From: an uncultured Clostridium sp.
Lineage (GTDB): Bacteria > Bacillota > Clostridia > TANB77 > CAG-508
NCBI GenBank assembly: GCA_948469655.1
Contig: CAOKMF010000006.1
Coordinates: forward strand, 21,830-85,829
Direction of reading: 5' to 3'
DNA length: 64,000 nucleotides
Shown here: positions 11,001 through 19,904 of the stretch, piece after piece
Position numbering within the stretch: the stretch's first letter is position 1
How the letters are laid out: each line of letters begins with the position of its first letter
Notes under the pieces: generated by a model
Database searches by the model: none
Seen by the model: only the letters and a program-made list of their open reading frames with translations
What the model was told of the DNA's origin: nothing
Translations under genes and position numbers: made by a program

Positions 11001-11555
11001 TTTTATTATTTACATCATTTTTAAATGAAATATATTCATTTTGAACACCTGCATCTACAAACGTTGCACTGCTTTGCCCCAGTACTTCCCAAATGGCTTG
11101 CTGAGTAAAAGCATATTGCTTTAGTGCGTCATTTGCTAAAACTCCATTTGAGCCATAGCTACCTCTGCTTTGATACCATCCGCAAAAAGCGACTTTAGCT
11201 GCTTGAAGTAATCTTTCGTCAGAAGGCTTACCATATGTTCCTTGGTAATTAGTTCCGTGTCTGAAAATGAACACCGGTTCTCTGCACAGAAAACTATAAG
11301 TCCATCTCCGTTACTAAAATTCCAATTTTGACCTTTTAAAAGTATTCTTCTTGTTACAATTCCATTTTCTCCTCCATTTGCTGGATCTGTTGTTTTAATT
11401 CTAGTTGCATATTGACGTGCAACAAATGTGTCGCTTCCGCTTCCACTTATTGTCTGATTTGCTCCACATACAACTGGCTGTATTATTCCAAATATTGTTA
11501 TAAATAATATAATCATTGTATAAATTTTCTTTAATTTTTTTGTTATTCTTAACAT
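8082..11555 (-). CDS. Giant Cna-B/SpaA-type surface adhesin, six CGG +1 shifts
   Basis: Four plain frames plus gap sequence join into one 1155-residue protein if the C of six in-frame CGG codons is skipped (11274-11276, 11255-11257, 10363-10365, 10080-10082, 9764-9766, 9712-9714). The start (MLRITKKLKK) lies behind GGAGG, with a signal peptide ending near VVCGA. An N-terminal module with Cys (FCGWYQSRG) resembles thioester-type adhesin domains. Repeated Cna-B/SpaA folds follow (GKLELEKLNSNGELIDGAVF; GKLVTYSNAEFELYRL), then a DUF11-like region. It ends LPRTGF-stop, a sortase motif with no membrane helix after it. It is probably a conjugation adhesin exported during transfer, with the sortase at 12301 as partner. 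Confidence 0.8.
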
Positions 11556-11614
11556 TTTTCCTCCTTCTCCATGAAAAAAGAACAAGTTATGAACTTGCTC
11601 TCATTTATGCTTAT

Positions 11615-12236
11615 TTAATTTTCTTCTATTCTAAAATAAAAATCTAGTGTTATCATGCCACATTTAGGGCAATTCCAGTTTTGGTAACCGTAAGGACAAT
11701 TTGCATCATATTCATCGTCATCTACCTCGTTGTTTACTAATTTATCACTCCATAATTTTTGTAGAGATTTATAATATTTTACTGCTTCCTCTTTCGTATT
11801 AAACCATTTCTTTGAATTTCCGACTGGCATTTGATGTTTATCATTTGTGCATTGTTCTACTTTATTTCCCTTTGTTTGTTCTACTTCTTGCTTTGTCTCC
11901 TGCACCTCTGATTTTGTAACAACTGGTTGTTTCTCCTTCTTTTGTTCTTGTACTTTATTTTCTTGTGTCTTTTGCTCTCCTTTTTTTGTTTCTCCGATTA
12001 CTTGTTATTTCATTATTGTTAGGTATTATTTCTTTTGATACTTCTTCTTGAGAATCTGTGTGCTCCTCTACTTCATCATTATTATTTTGTTCTTCATTTT
12101 GTAACTCACTATGTTGTTCGCCTTCATTATTATTTTGAATTGCCTGTGCCATTTCTTTCGAATTACTTCTTGTTACAAAAAAAACTACTAAAGATGCTAA
12201 CACTAAAAGCAATATTATTATATATGTTTTCTTCAT
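11615..12236 (-). CDS. Membrane-anchored Gln/Glu-rich protein with C-terminal CxxC domain, one CGG shift
   Basis: It starts MKKTYIIILLLVLASLVVFF, a signal/anchor helix. A long Glu/Gln/Lys-rich low-complexity stalk follows and runs through an in-frame CGG at 11994-11996. Skipping its C (SN-G-ETKKGEQK) joins it to a frame ending in a small globular domain (NSKKWFNTKEEAVKYYKSL ... NCPYGYQNWNCPKCG), giving 206 residues. Without the shift the first part ends in a basic tail and the second lacks a ribosome site. It lies between the adhesin and the sortase. The cell-surface role is unknown. Confidence 0.65.
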
Positions 12237-12300
12237 AATAAAAATCAACTCCTCTTTTTGTTTCTATTTTAACTCTGTTTAGTCTTATTTACAAGTGCTT

Positions 12301-12849
12301 TCAGGTTATTTCTGTCGCTTGAACACAAAGTCTTTGACTGCTTTTATTATTTATACAAGTAATCAAAGTAAGTTTGTTTTCTTCTGTATTTTCTAATAGA
12401 CTCCAGTCTGTTTCATATATTACTTGAATATTATCTACTTTATATTGTCTTGTGTAAAACTTAGTTTTATATGTAAGAACATCACCTCCTTCAAGCTCGT
12501 TTATTCTTGCAAAATAGCTGTATTTATTTCCTCTATTATGACCTGCTAATCCAATGTTACCGTCATAAGTTGCTGTACCTTCAATATGCCCTATATACTC
12601 TTTTAAAATTTGATTGTTGCTTCCTTCTTTTACTGTCGCTTTTAGTCCAATCTTATCAATAGTTAATATTCCAAGCACATCATCCTCTAGAATATTTTCT
12701 TCTTTGTCATAAGTAATATTTTCAAATTCAGGATCGGTTGTAATTTCATCTTCAGATACTAATTCGTCATTATAAATGAAAAATTTATATATTAATGCGA
12801 ACATAACTGCTATTACAATGCTAATTCTGAATATTTTTATTTTTTTCAT
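12301..12849 (-). CDS. Sortase
   Basis: A 182-residue sortase with an N-terminal membrane helix (MKKIKIFRISIVIAVMFALIY), the motif LGILTIDKIGLKATV, catalytic His in GLAGHNRGNKYSYF, catalytic Cys in LTLITCINN, and an Arg near QRLCVQA. Class D-like by the TLITC pattern. It carries no CGG. It lies between the membrane protein upstream and the adhesin ending LPRTGF, so it may anchor or polymerise that adhesin. Confidence 0.85.
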   Translation of the reverse strand: MKKIKIFRISIVIAVMFALIYKFFIYNDELVSEDEITTDPEFENITYDKEENILEDDVLGILTIDKIGLKATVKEGSNNQILKEYIGHIEGTATYDGNIGLAGHNRGNKYSYFARINELEGGDVLTYKTKFYTRQYKVDNIQVIYETDWSLLENTEENKLTLITCINNKSSQRLCVQATEIT

Positions 12850-12858
12850 AGCTTCCTC

Positions 12859-13890
12859 CTACACATTAATTTCAAATTCTTTATCTTCTATGTGATATAT
12901 AAATTGCCTATCAAAATACTTAATAGTTACATTAGTATTTCTTAGTTCTTTATATATTGAATCAGACAAGATAATTTTAAATTTATTACTTGTAATTCTT
13001 AATATTGTAATGTCTATCATAGGATTATTTTTATTAATATGTTGTTTCTTCACTAACCTAGCACCACCATTTGAAGTATAATTATATACTTTTACGTTCT
13101 TTCTTCTTAAAATAATAATCCCACTGAATATTATAATTCCACTTGTAGTCGTAGCAATGATAGGAACTGCAATTGTATTATCCGCTTCTTGTAGAATCTC
13201 TTCATAAGTTAGTTTATATGTTATGGATTTTATCTCTTCTTTTTCTATTGTTCCTTTATATATTACTGTTGCTTTATAATTTTTTATAACATTTCTTGTT
13301 TTTATTGCTTCATAATGCATAATCCCATTATAAGTAAGTGGTACGTCAGCCCCTCCTATTTTTTCTGTTGTATTAACCTTCCATTCAGGTGTTATTAAGT
13401 AATATGTTGTTCCATTTTCTTGTATTTCTTTTGGTATTTCGTTCAATTCATTTTGTGAAACATTGGTATATTTTTTATCTATTGTTTCTTTGTACTGTTT
13501 TTTATAGCTTTCATTTACTGATATTTCTAATGAATCATTTTGTATTTTTAAAATACCATTGTAACCATCTTCGCTTATTTGCTTATCACTTTCAAATGCA
13601 TTTAATACTTCAGTTTTATTATTTGTAGTTACAATTAATTCTTCTACTATTTCCTTGTCCTTAGTTAACTTTTCGTTATTCTTTGTTTCTTTTATATTGC
13701 TCAACTTATATGTAACTTTATCAGATACTATCTCATTTTTTATAGAATTTTTATAAATATTTGCTTCTTCAATTGCAATAGTTTCCTGCTTTTCTATAAC
13801 TTTTAGTGCTTCATTTTGTTTTGCCCCACAAGGAAAACTTATACTTATTACGATAAACATTATTAAACTTATTATTTTTATTTTACTCAA
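12859..13890 (-). CDS. Conjugation-associated membrane protein
   Basis: I start this gene at the TTG 13888-13890, inside the stop region of the preceding gene: the upstream GAGGAGGAAGAA codons act as ribosome site six bases away. The longer ATG frame begins inside the acidic gene. The product starts MSKIKIISLIMFIVISI (signal peptide), has a long outer domain (EWKVNTTEKIGGADVPLTYN) and a membrane helix near residue 240 (IAVPIIATTTSGIIIFSGII) with a cytoplasmic basic tail. No named family. It is part of the ICE transfer operon, before the sortase. Confidence 0.6.
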   Translation of the reverse strand: MSKIKIISLIMFIVISISFPCGAKQNEALKVIEKQETIAIEEANIYKNSIKNEIVSDKVTYKLSNIKETKNNEKLTKDKEIVEELIVTTNNKTEVLNAFESDKQISEDGYNGILKIQNDSLEISVNESYKKQYKETIDKKYTNVSQNELNEIPKEIQENGTTYYLITPEWKVNTTEKIGGADVPLTYNGIMHYEAIKTRNVIKNYKATVIYKGTIEKEEIKSITYKLTYEEILQEADNTIAVPIIATTTSGIIIFSGIIILRRKNVKVYNYTSNGGARLVKKQHINKNNPMIDITILRITSNKFKIILSDSIYKELRNTNVTIKYFDRQFIYHIEDKEFEINV

Positions 13891-14545
13891 ATTCTTCCTC
13901 CTCTTCTTCTTCCTTCCCCTTTGCATTATGCTTTGATTTGTTTTTGGTATTTTTATTTAAAAATTCCTTTATGTTGTCTTTTGTATTATTTTTTTGATTA
14001 GCTTTATTATTAGATTTTGCTTTTTCTTTATTGTTTACTTTTAAGTTCTTCTTTTCATTTTCTTGTGTGTCTTTCTTTAGTTCTTTGTTGATAATTCCTT
14101 TTTTATCATCCTCTAGTTCCTTTTCTTTTTGTGTTTCTTGTTCTTCATTAGTTTTCACCTCTGCTTTTTCTGCTTCCTCTTTTAATTTTTTTGTGTTATT
14201 ATTGTTGGCATTCATTTGTTCTTCCTTCTTATCTTCTACTGCTTCTTCTTTTAGATTAACTTTTATTTCTTCTGCAATACTTGTTTTATCCTCTTGTACA
14301 TTTTCTTCTACAATATCCTTAGTTTCTTCTTGGATATTATCTGTTTTTTCTAAATTTATCTCTTTGTTCTCTTGCTTCATATTTTCGCTCGTTTCTTCTC
14401 TTGTAACTTCTTGACTTCTCAAATCATTTTGTATTAAGTCAATAATATAACTTTTCAATGTTGTCCTAGTTCCAAAACTTAACAAACGCATTTTAATTTT
14501 TCTATCCAAATCTTCGCTTATTTGAACTGCTAATGTTTTACTCAT
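13883..14545 (-). CDS. Ribbon-helix-helix-like protein with long charged tail ending EFE
   Basis: Residues 1-45 (MSKTLAVQISEDLDRKIKMR ... LKSYIIDLIQNDL) look like a ribbon-helix-helix DNA-binding domain. The remaining ~170 residues are Glu/Lys/Asn-rich low complexity and probably disordered. It ends KGKEEEEEEEFE. The Glu codons of that tail include AGGAGG, and the downstream gene starts at an overlapping TTG, so the tail is also a translation-coupling site. Likely a DNA-binding accessory transfer factor. Confidence 0.6.
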   Translation of the reverse strand: MSKTLAVQISEDLDRKIKMRLLSFGTRTTLKSYIIDLIQNDLRSQEVTREETSENMKQENKEINLEKTDNIQEETKDIVEENVQEDKTSIAEEIKVNLKEEAVEDKKEEQMNANNNNTKKLKEEAEKAEVKTNEEQETQKEKELEDDKKGIINKELKKDTQENEKKNLKVNNKEKAKSNNKANQKNNTKDNIKEFLNKNTKNKSKHNAKGKEEEEEEEFE

Positions 14546-14562
14546 ATTTTCTTTTTCCTTTC

Positions 14563-15270
14563 CTATTTCAAACCAAATATTTGAAATACAACTTCTCTTA
14601 ATTCTGAATTTAGCAAAATCGTTATTCCAATAGAAGTTAATATAAATATTGCAATATACCCTATTAATTTTATTAACCTAGTTATTGCTTCTAAAATTAA
14701 CGCAAAAAAATAAACACCCTTAGGTTGCTCTAAAACCAAACTTTGACTAGATGTTGTTTGTATTGTATTTTTACTATTTTGTTTGTTTGTTTCTAATACT
14801 TTGTTTTGCTTAACCTTTGGGATTTTTTTATTTTTTATTTCTTCTATCTTTTCAAATCTTTTTGCTTCTTTCTTTTGTATTCCTTCCTCTGATAACGCTT
14901 TTATTAGCTGTCTTTCTATTTCTAACTCATCTGTTTCATTTATAATGTTATATATATCCTCATTGTATAATCCTGTTAACAGCCTACTTTGATTATCTAT
15001 ACCTTGAGCTAAAATTACAATTCTTGTACTAATATGTAATTTACTAAAGTTAGAAATACTTTCTAAAATTTCATTTTCTGAATCTTCTAAACAATCAATT
15101 TCTATTATAAATTGCTTTACCAGATTAAAATTAACTTTTGTTTCTTTTAAAAATTGACTCACATTAGTCATCTTTTGTCTTTCATATAATATCAATATAT
15201 TTTGATTTTTACATATTTTCTGAATTAATCTTGCTGTATTTTCTGTAGCAATATAATTTAACATATCCAT
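14563..15270 (-). CDS. Transfer-operon protein with C-terminal membrane helix
   Basis: A 235-residue protein. The N-terminal ~130 residues look like a soluble alpha/beta domain (LIQKICKNQNILILYERQ; ISTRIVILAQGIDN), reminiscent of a CpaE/receiver-like fold. A Lys/Gln-rich linker and a hydrophobic C-terminus follow (LIKLIGYIAIFILTSIGITILL). It sits in the ICE transfer operon between a short membrane gene and the RHH-like gene. No named family. Confidence 0.5.
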   Translation of the reverse strand: MDMLNYIATENTARLIQKICKNQNILILYERQKMTNVSQFLKETKVNFNLVKQFIIEIDCLEDSENEILESISNFSKLHISTRIVILAQGIDNQSRLLTGLYNEDIYNIINETDELEIERQLIKALSEEGIQKKEAKRFEKIEEIKNKKIPKVKQNKVLETNKQNSKNTIQTTSSQSLVLEQPKGVYFFALILEAITRLIKLIGYIAIFILTSIGITILLNSELREVVFQIFGLK

Positions 15271-15276
15271 CCCTCC

Positions 15277-15474
15277 TTAATCTAGCCATTCCTCTTCGTA
15301 TGGCACATTGTAAATTTTATTGCCTGATTCAAAATATGTAATATTATCTGCTTTATTATTATATTGTTTTTTCCCTAGTTTCCAAAATTTGTTATTACAT
15401 ACTACTAATACAATTAGTCCAAATAGAACAACAAAGTAAAAAACTAACTCTTTTTTATTATGTTTTGTATTCAC
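15277..15474 (-). CDS. Small membrane protein, 65 aa
   Basis: It starts MNTKHNKKELVFYFVVLFGLIVLVVC, one membrane helix with positive residues before it, followed by a short polar tail ending EEEWLD. It overlaps the stop of the preceding gene by four bases, so translation is probably coupled. Unknown conjugation role. Confidence 0.55.
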   Translation of the reverse strand: MNTKHNKKELVFYFVVLFGLIVLVVCNNKFWKLGKKQYNNKADNITYFESGNKIYNVPYEEEWLD

Positions 15475-15929
15475 TCTATTACTAGTTCCTCCTCATCTTC
15501 ATAGTATTTTTTATAAAATTTATCAAATTGCTTATCTGCTTTATACTTTAATAATTCTTCACGTTCTAATTGTATAAAAACATCATTGTCAAAAACTTTT
15601 ACTTTTCTAATTTTTTTGTTATTTTTTTGCAAATCAACTAATCTATCAATTATCTCTGCTCTGAACTTTTGATTAATTTTATTTAAAAAACATCCATATG
15701 TAGTGAGTAATGGTTGTTCGATTTTATTGTCAGGTATATACATTGATATATTTACTGCATTTAGACATCTATAAGACTCTAACATTATAAAATCAGCAAC
15801 ATCATCTTTTCTTATTTGATAATTATCTCCATTAGAAGTTTCTACAAATAGAAAACCTTCATTTTTTATAATATTTAGCATTTCTTCCTTTGAATATGTT
15901 TTGTATCCATTTATTTTATCTTTTCCCAT
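15471..15929 (-). CDS. Hypothetical transfer-operon protein
   Basis: A 152-residue soluble protein behind AAAGGA (MGKDKINGYKTYSKEEML...). It ends in an acidic stretch, KYYEDEEELVIE. No recognised domain. It lies directly after the M23 hydrolase gene in the transfer operon and overlaps the next gene by four bases. Confidence 0.5.
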   Translation of the reverse strand: MGKDKINGYKTYSKEEMLNIIKNEGFLFVETSNGDNYQIRKDDVADFIMLESYRCLNAVNISMYIPDNKIEQPLLTTYGCFLNKINQKFRAEIIDRLVDLQKNNKKIRKVKVFDNDVFIQLEREELLKYKADKQFDKFYKKYYEDEEELVIE

Positions 15930-15943
15930 ATTTATATTCCTTT

Positions 15944-16502
15944 CTAACTTTCATAAAACAGGTATGGTGCAGGATCTATTTTTTCTCCATTCTCTGTTCT
16001 AATTTCAAAATGCAAATGGTCACCTGTAGATTTTCCTGTACTCCCCTGTATTCCTACAACTTGTCCTACTGCAACTTTTTGACTTATAGTCACTTGTATA
16101 GAATTTTCCTTCATGTGAGCATAAAACGTATAAAATATTTTGCCATCTTCATTTGTATGTTTTATTTCTACGCAGTTACCATACCCATTTTGTTTTCCTG
16201 AAAATGTTATTTCTCCATCCATTACAGACATGATTTTGCTGTCTTTAGTTCCCACTAAATCTATTCCATAATGATGTGAAGTTACAACTCCGATTTGCTT
16301 CTCTGTTTCCAAATCCACTTGTTACCTTTATGAAATTTTCAATAGGTATTGGGAATTTCCCCTTATATACAACATTTATTATTTCACTTTTTCCATGTGT
16401 AGTACTTACGATTAATTCTTCGTTTTCTTGCATGAATCCTGCACACATAATCAGAATAAATATTATAATTCCTATTACTAGCGATATTATTTTTTTACTC
16501 AT
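15944..16502 (-). CDS. M23-family peptidoglycan hydrolase, one CGG +1 shift
   Basis: The N-terminal frame (membrane anchor MSKKIISLVIGIIIFILIM, then VTSGFGNREAN) reaches CGG at 16290-16292. Skipping the C gives Gly and continues as GVVTSHHYGIDLVGTKDS, the standard M23 start with a metal-binding H-x3-D pattern, and later STGDHLHFEIR with the HLH motif. Total 185 residues. Without the shift both halves are broken inside the conserved zinc-binding region. In a Gram-positive type IV secretion operon this enzyme opens the cell wall for the transfer channel. Its ATG overlaps the virB4 stop. Confidence 0.85.
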
Positions 16503-18283
16503 TGTCCTCTATCCTCTCAAATTTCTTATCTAATATCTTTAGTTCTTGTTCGTCAATATGTATGGTAGCATATATTTTCCTTATACCTGCAGATAATAAG
16601 CATTCTCCTCGCTTAGCATTATATATTAGTTTTGTTTCCTTCTCTGTAAGTTTAAACACTTCTTGAATATCCTTTAGGTCTTGCCCATCACATTTGAAGA
16701 ACATTTTATATGTTGCATTTGCAAGTAAACTTTGCCCATATAACTTGATTTTTTCATTTAAGAAATCCTCAATTGACTGTGTTATAACTACTATACTACT
16801 ATTATATTTTCTTGCTCTTTTACTTATATTACGCACATATTCTAAAGTCTGTATAATATTAGGATCTACCAGTACATGACACTCATCTGCAATTAACATT
16901 GTTTGCTCATCTACATTTTTGCTTAAAATATCCCAAGAATAAGACATTATATTATAATACTGAGCTCTTTTATATTGAATCTGAAATTTATGCATTTGGC
17001 TTGTATTGAAAACTGTTAGTTTTGTATCAATATCAATATTTGTATGACCATTCCAAATTGTTGATGACTGACCAATTGAAATTGGCCTGATTAATGACAA
17101 TAGTTTTTCGTAGACCTCTTTTGGATCTTTCTTGTTTTTTCTTAGAATTAAAAAATACAAATCCTCCATTATTGGAAAATCTGTATTTTTTAGTTTATTA
17201 ATGTCAGTTTCTTTTGTAATGTTAAACTTTTTATATAACTCCTCAAGTAATAGTTCTAATGTTGCAAATTCTATATCTGTTAAATTCTGATACAATATCT
17301 CAAAGAAAGTATGTAAAAATTGAAAATGTAATGAAAGTGAATTACTTTCTTTTCCATCTTCTCTATTTACTCTAACTTGTAATGGATTTAATATTCCACC
17401 ATCTGCCCCTCCACTACAATTGATAACTTTACCACCAATCCTACTGCATAAATAAGAATATTCATCTTCTGGATCTATAATAAATACCTTAGTTTTGGGT
17501 ATTTCATTATATATTAAATGCTTTACTGCCATACTTTTTCCTGATCCCGAACTTCCAACAACTACCATATTACTGTTGCCTCTGTTATTATCTTTAAGCC
17601 ATAAATTAAATATAATAATGCCCCCATTTTGATTCACCCCTAAATAATACCCTTTTTGATCTATAAATGTATTTGTATTAAATAAAAATCCACCTGTAAA
17701 TGAGCTAGTTAATATATTTCTTTTAAAGTAATCACTCAATTCTGACTGTATTGTAAAAAATGGTGCTACTGCCTTATATCCTGACTTAAGTAAGTAATTT
17801 GTAAGTGGTCTCATTTTTAATTTATGTTTTCTTACTTCTCTTTCCACTTCTTTACATTTTTTCATTAATTCTAACTCTTCTTCTGCAGATACTAAAATAT
17901 ATATGGTTAGATAATGTACTACTTCATTATTATTTATCATTCTACTTATAATGTCGCTTGCTTCTTTTACTTCCATCTCTCGAAGTTGTCTTGTAGATTC
18001 ATTCTTTGCAAGTTTTGAAAGTCCTGATGCATCTCTTATTCTACTATCTAAACTTTCTACTAATTCTGCATTGTCTGTTGGCTCAATATTTATAGAGAAT
18101 ATTGCCTCTATATTATTTACTAAATCTCCTAGCCACCCCATATCAACATTACTTGGATAATGTACTATTGTATATACTTTTGAGAATCTATCTCCTAGAT
18201 ATATTTTATTTCTATCAAATGTAAATCCTCCGAACAGGTGTAATTAAATCAATTAGCTCGTAATTTGTTTCTTGTTTTTTCAT
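16495..18283 (-). CDS. virB4: VirB4-family conjugation ATPase, one CGG +1 shift
   Basis: Energiser of the type IV secretion channel. The Walker A motif (VVVGSSGSGKSMAVKH) and Walker B (QTMLIADECHVLVD) are intact. The conventional frame starts only at MGWLGDLV. Upstream, the ATG at 18281-18283 (overlapping the methyltransferase stop) reads MKKQETNYELIDLITPV to CGG at 18230-18232. Skipping the C gives GGFTFDRNKIYLGDRFSKVY, which is VirB4 N-terminal sequence. Total 595 residues. A separate TraC-like fragment lies upstream beyond the methyltransferase, so the usual gene order is interrupted. Confidence 0.9.
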
Positions 18284-18978
18284 TAAATTTTACCTCTTTT
18301 CTCCATTGCCTCTGCTATTCTGCTTTTAGCAATTTTGTAATATTCTTCGTTTATTTCAAATCCAATAAACCTTCTTCCTTTGTTTATTGCACCAACAAGT
18401 GTTGTTCCTGATCCTGCAAAGCAATCTAACACGATATCGCCCTTTTTACTTGAATTTTCTATATGATTTTCAATAAATGGCATCGGTTTAATCGTTGGAT
18501 GTTTATACTTCTTTTTATCTGTTTGATTTACTCCCGATATATAATACTTATGCTTTGTATGATAGTTTCCATACAATTTTACTCCTCGTTCACGAGCGAA
18601 AATTATATATTCTGTGTCAGGCAGATAAATATTATTTGTCAACGGGCTTGGATTTTGTTTATGCCAAGTTAACACCTCGTAATTACAGCTTTTATTTGAA
18701 AAATACTCTAAAAGTTCTTGTATCTGCCTTTTAGAGCAATAAATGTATATATTTATTTTTTTCATTTTCTGCATTAATAAATCCAATACCTTTAAATCAA
18801 ATCCATCTTTTAATCCTAACAATTCATTTGCATAGTTATTAAATGTTGTTGCATTTTTTACTTTGTTTAAGTCTAGTTTGTATGGTGGATCTATAATAAC
18901 TAAATCAATGCTATGGTCATCTAGTAATTTCAGTCCTTCCATACAATCCATGTTATATATTTCATTTGTTTTAAGCAA
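18283..18978 (-). CDS. DNA methyltransferase (N4/N6 type) embedded in the transfer operon
   Basis: A 231-residue methyltransferase with the catalytic motif DPPY (LVIIDPPYKLDLN) near residue 34 and the SAM-binding FxGxG motif (DCFAGSGTTLVGAINKGRRF) near the C-terminus: the order of beta-class N4-cytosine/N6-adenine enzymes. No restriction enzyme gene is adjacent. It overlaps the TraC-like gene upstream and the virB4 start downstream, so it is co-translated with the channel. It probably protects element DNA against restriction in the recipient; a metK lies at the right end of the ICE. Confidence 0.85.
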   Translation of the reverse strand: MLKTNEIYNMDCMEGLKLLDDHSIDLVIIDPPYKLDLNKVKNATTFNNYANELLGLKDGFDLKVLDLLMQKMKKINIYIYCSKRQIQELLEYFSNKSCNYEVLTWHKQNPSPLTNNIYLPDTEYIIFARERGVKLYGNYHTKHKYYISGVNQTDKKKYKHPTIKPMPFIENHIENSSKKGDIVLDCFAGSGTTLVGAINKGRRFIGFEINEEYYKIAKSRIAEAMEKRGKI

Positions 18979-19651
18979 TTTTTCTCCTTTCTCTTAATTT
19001 TACGATATTATCACCATAATTCGTTCCTTCTTTTCTTGCAAACTCTGGTATAGTAAAACTCTTAACTAAAAGTATGATGTCTTTTTCCTTTAGAATCTCA
19101 GCATCTAGTTCACAATTTCTAAATCTAGTTATCCAGGTATTTGCTCTTTTATTTATTTCTGTTTCGAAATCCTCCGAGTTTTTTACCCATACTAATAGGT
19201 AGAATTCATTTTCTATAATATTTTTATCAGCTACCAAATTGCTTGTAAATTTAATCCTTTGTTCGATAATTTTTGTACTTATATCATCATTGCAAGTTTT
19301 TTCTAGTTCTTCTTGTTCGTGAATATGCTCTGAAATATCTACTGTTCTTGGTATTACTAATATTTTATATGGATTTTGCTCGTTCGAAAATTCTAAGCTC
19401 ATTAAATCCATTTTTGTTTCTAGTTCTTCTTCTGATAGAAGATCAACATTAATTGGATTTACTTTAATAAAAAGAATTATCTCACCATCTAATGTAGTAA
19501 GATAATTCTTCTCTTTTGGTATGTCTTTTATATTTAAAAACTCATTTAATGATATTTTATTTTTACTTCTTATTTTATCTAATATGTTTATTATAAAAAT
19601 CACCTCTTCTATACTTATACTCTCTTTGCATAAGATTATATTTAATAACAT
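18971..19651 (-). CDS. TraC/VirB4-N-terminal-like conjugation protein
   Basis: A soluble protein (YLTTLDGEIILFIKVNPINVDLLSEEELETKM) resembling the N-terminal, ATPase-less portion of VirB4/TraC-type proteins. The start is uncertain: the ATG at 19651 lies inside the prgI gene without a good ribosome site, while an AGAGGTG about 50 bases further in suggests a GTG or ATA start near 19600. It lies between prgI and the methyltransferase. It could be the detached N-terminal domain partner of VirB4. Confidence 0.6.
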   Translation of the reverse strand: MLLNIILCKESISIEEVIFIINILDKIRSKNKISLNEFLNIKDIPKEKNYLTTLDGEIILFIKVNPINVDLLSEEELETKMDLMSLEFSNEQNPYKILVIPRTVDISEHIHEQEELEKTCNDDISTKIIEQRIKFTSNLVADKNIIENEFYLLVWVKNSEDFETEINKRANTWITRFRNCELDAEILKEKDIILLVKSFTIPEFARKEGTNYGDNIVKLRERRKIA

Positions 19652-19904
19652 TTTTTATCATGTCTACCATTGAAAAGTTATTTTGTCCCTTGATTAATGA
19701 TATTACACTTACTACAATTGCACCTAATACAAAAAATGTTGGAATTAAACTTTGATGTGTAAATAAATATATTATATATGCCACAACAGATGCTACTACT
19801 CCTACAATTATTGTTTTTATTAATTCCGACATTCCATATCCATCAAAAAATTCTGTTTTCAGTTTTATCTCTGTTGGTATTTTAATTGTTTTTTTATCTA
19901 CCAC
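19575..19904 (-). CDS. PrgI-family (VirB3-like) inner-membrane protein
   Basis: A 109-residue protein starting at GTG 19902-19904 behind a perfect AGGAGGTG. It reads KTIKIPTEIKLKTEFFDGYG then two membrane helices (IIVGVVASVVAYIIYLF; PTFFVLGAIVVSVISLI), the PrgI layout. In the plain frame it appears fused to the upstream gene. With the +1 shifts at two CGG codons the upstream gene ends separately at 19894 and this gene has its own start, as in other Gram-positive transfer operons. Confidence 0.8.
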   Translation of the reverse strand: MVDKKTIKIPTEIKLKTEFFDGYGMSELIKTIIVGVVASVVAYIIYLFTHQSLIPTFFVLGAIVVSVISLIKGQNNFSMVDMIKNVIKYNLMQREYKYRRGDFYNKHIR

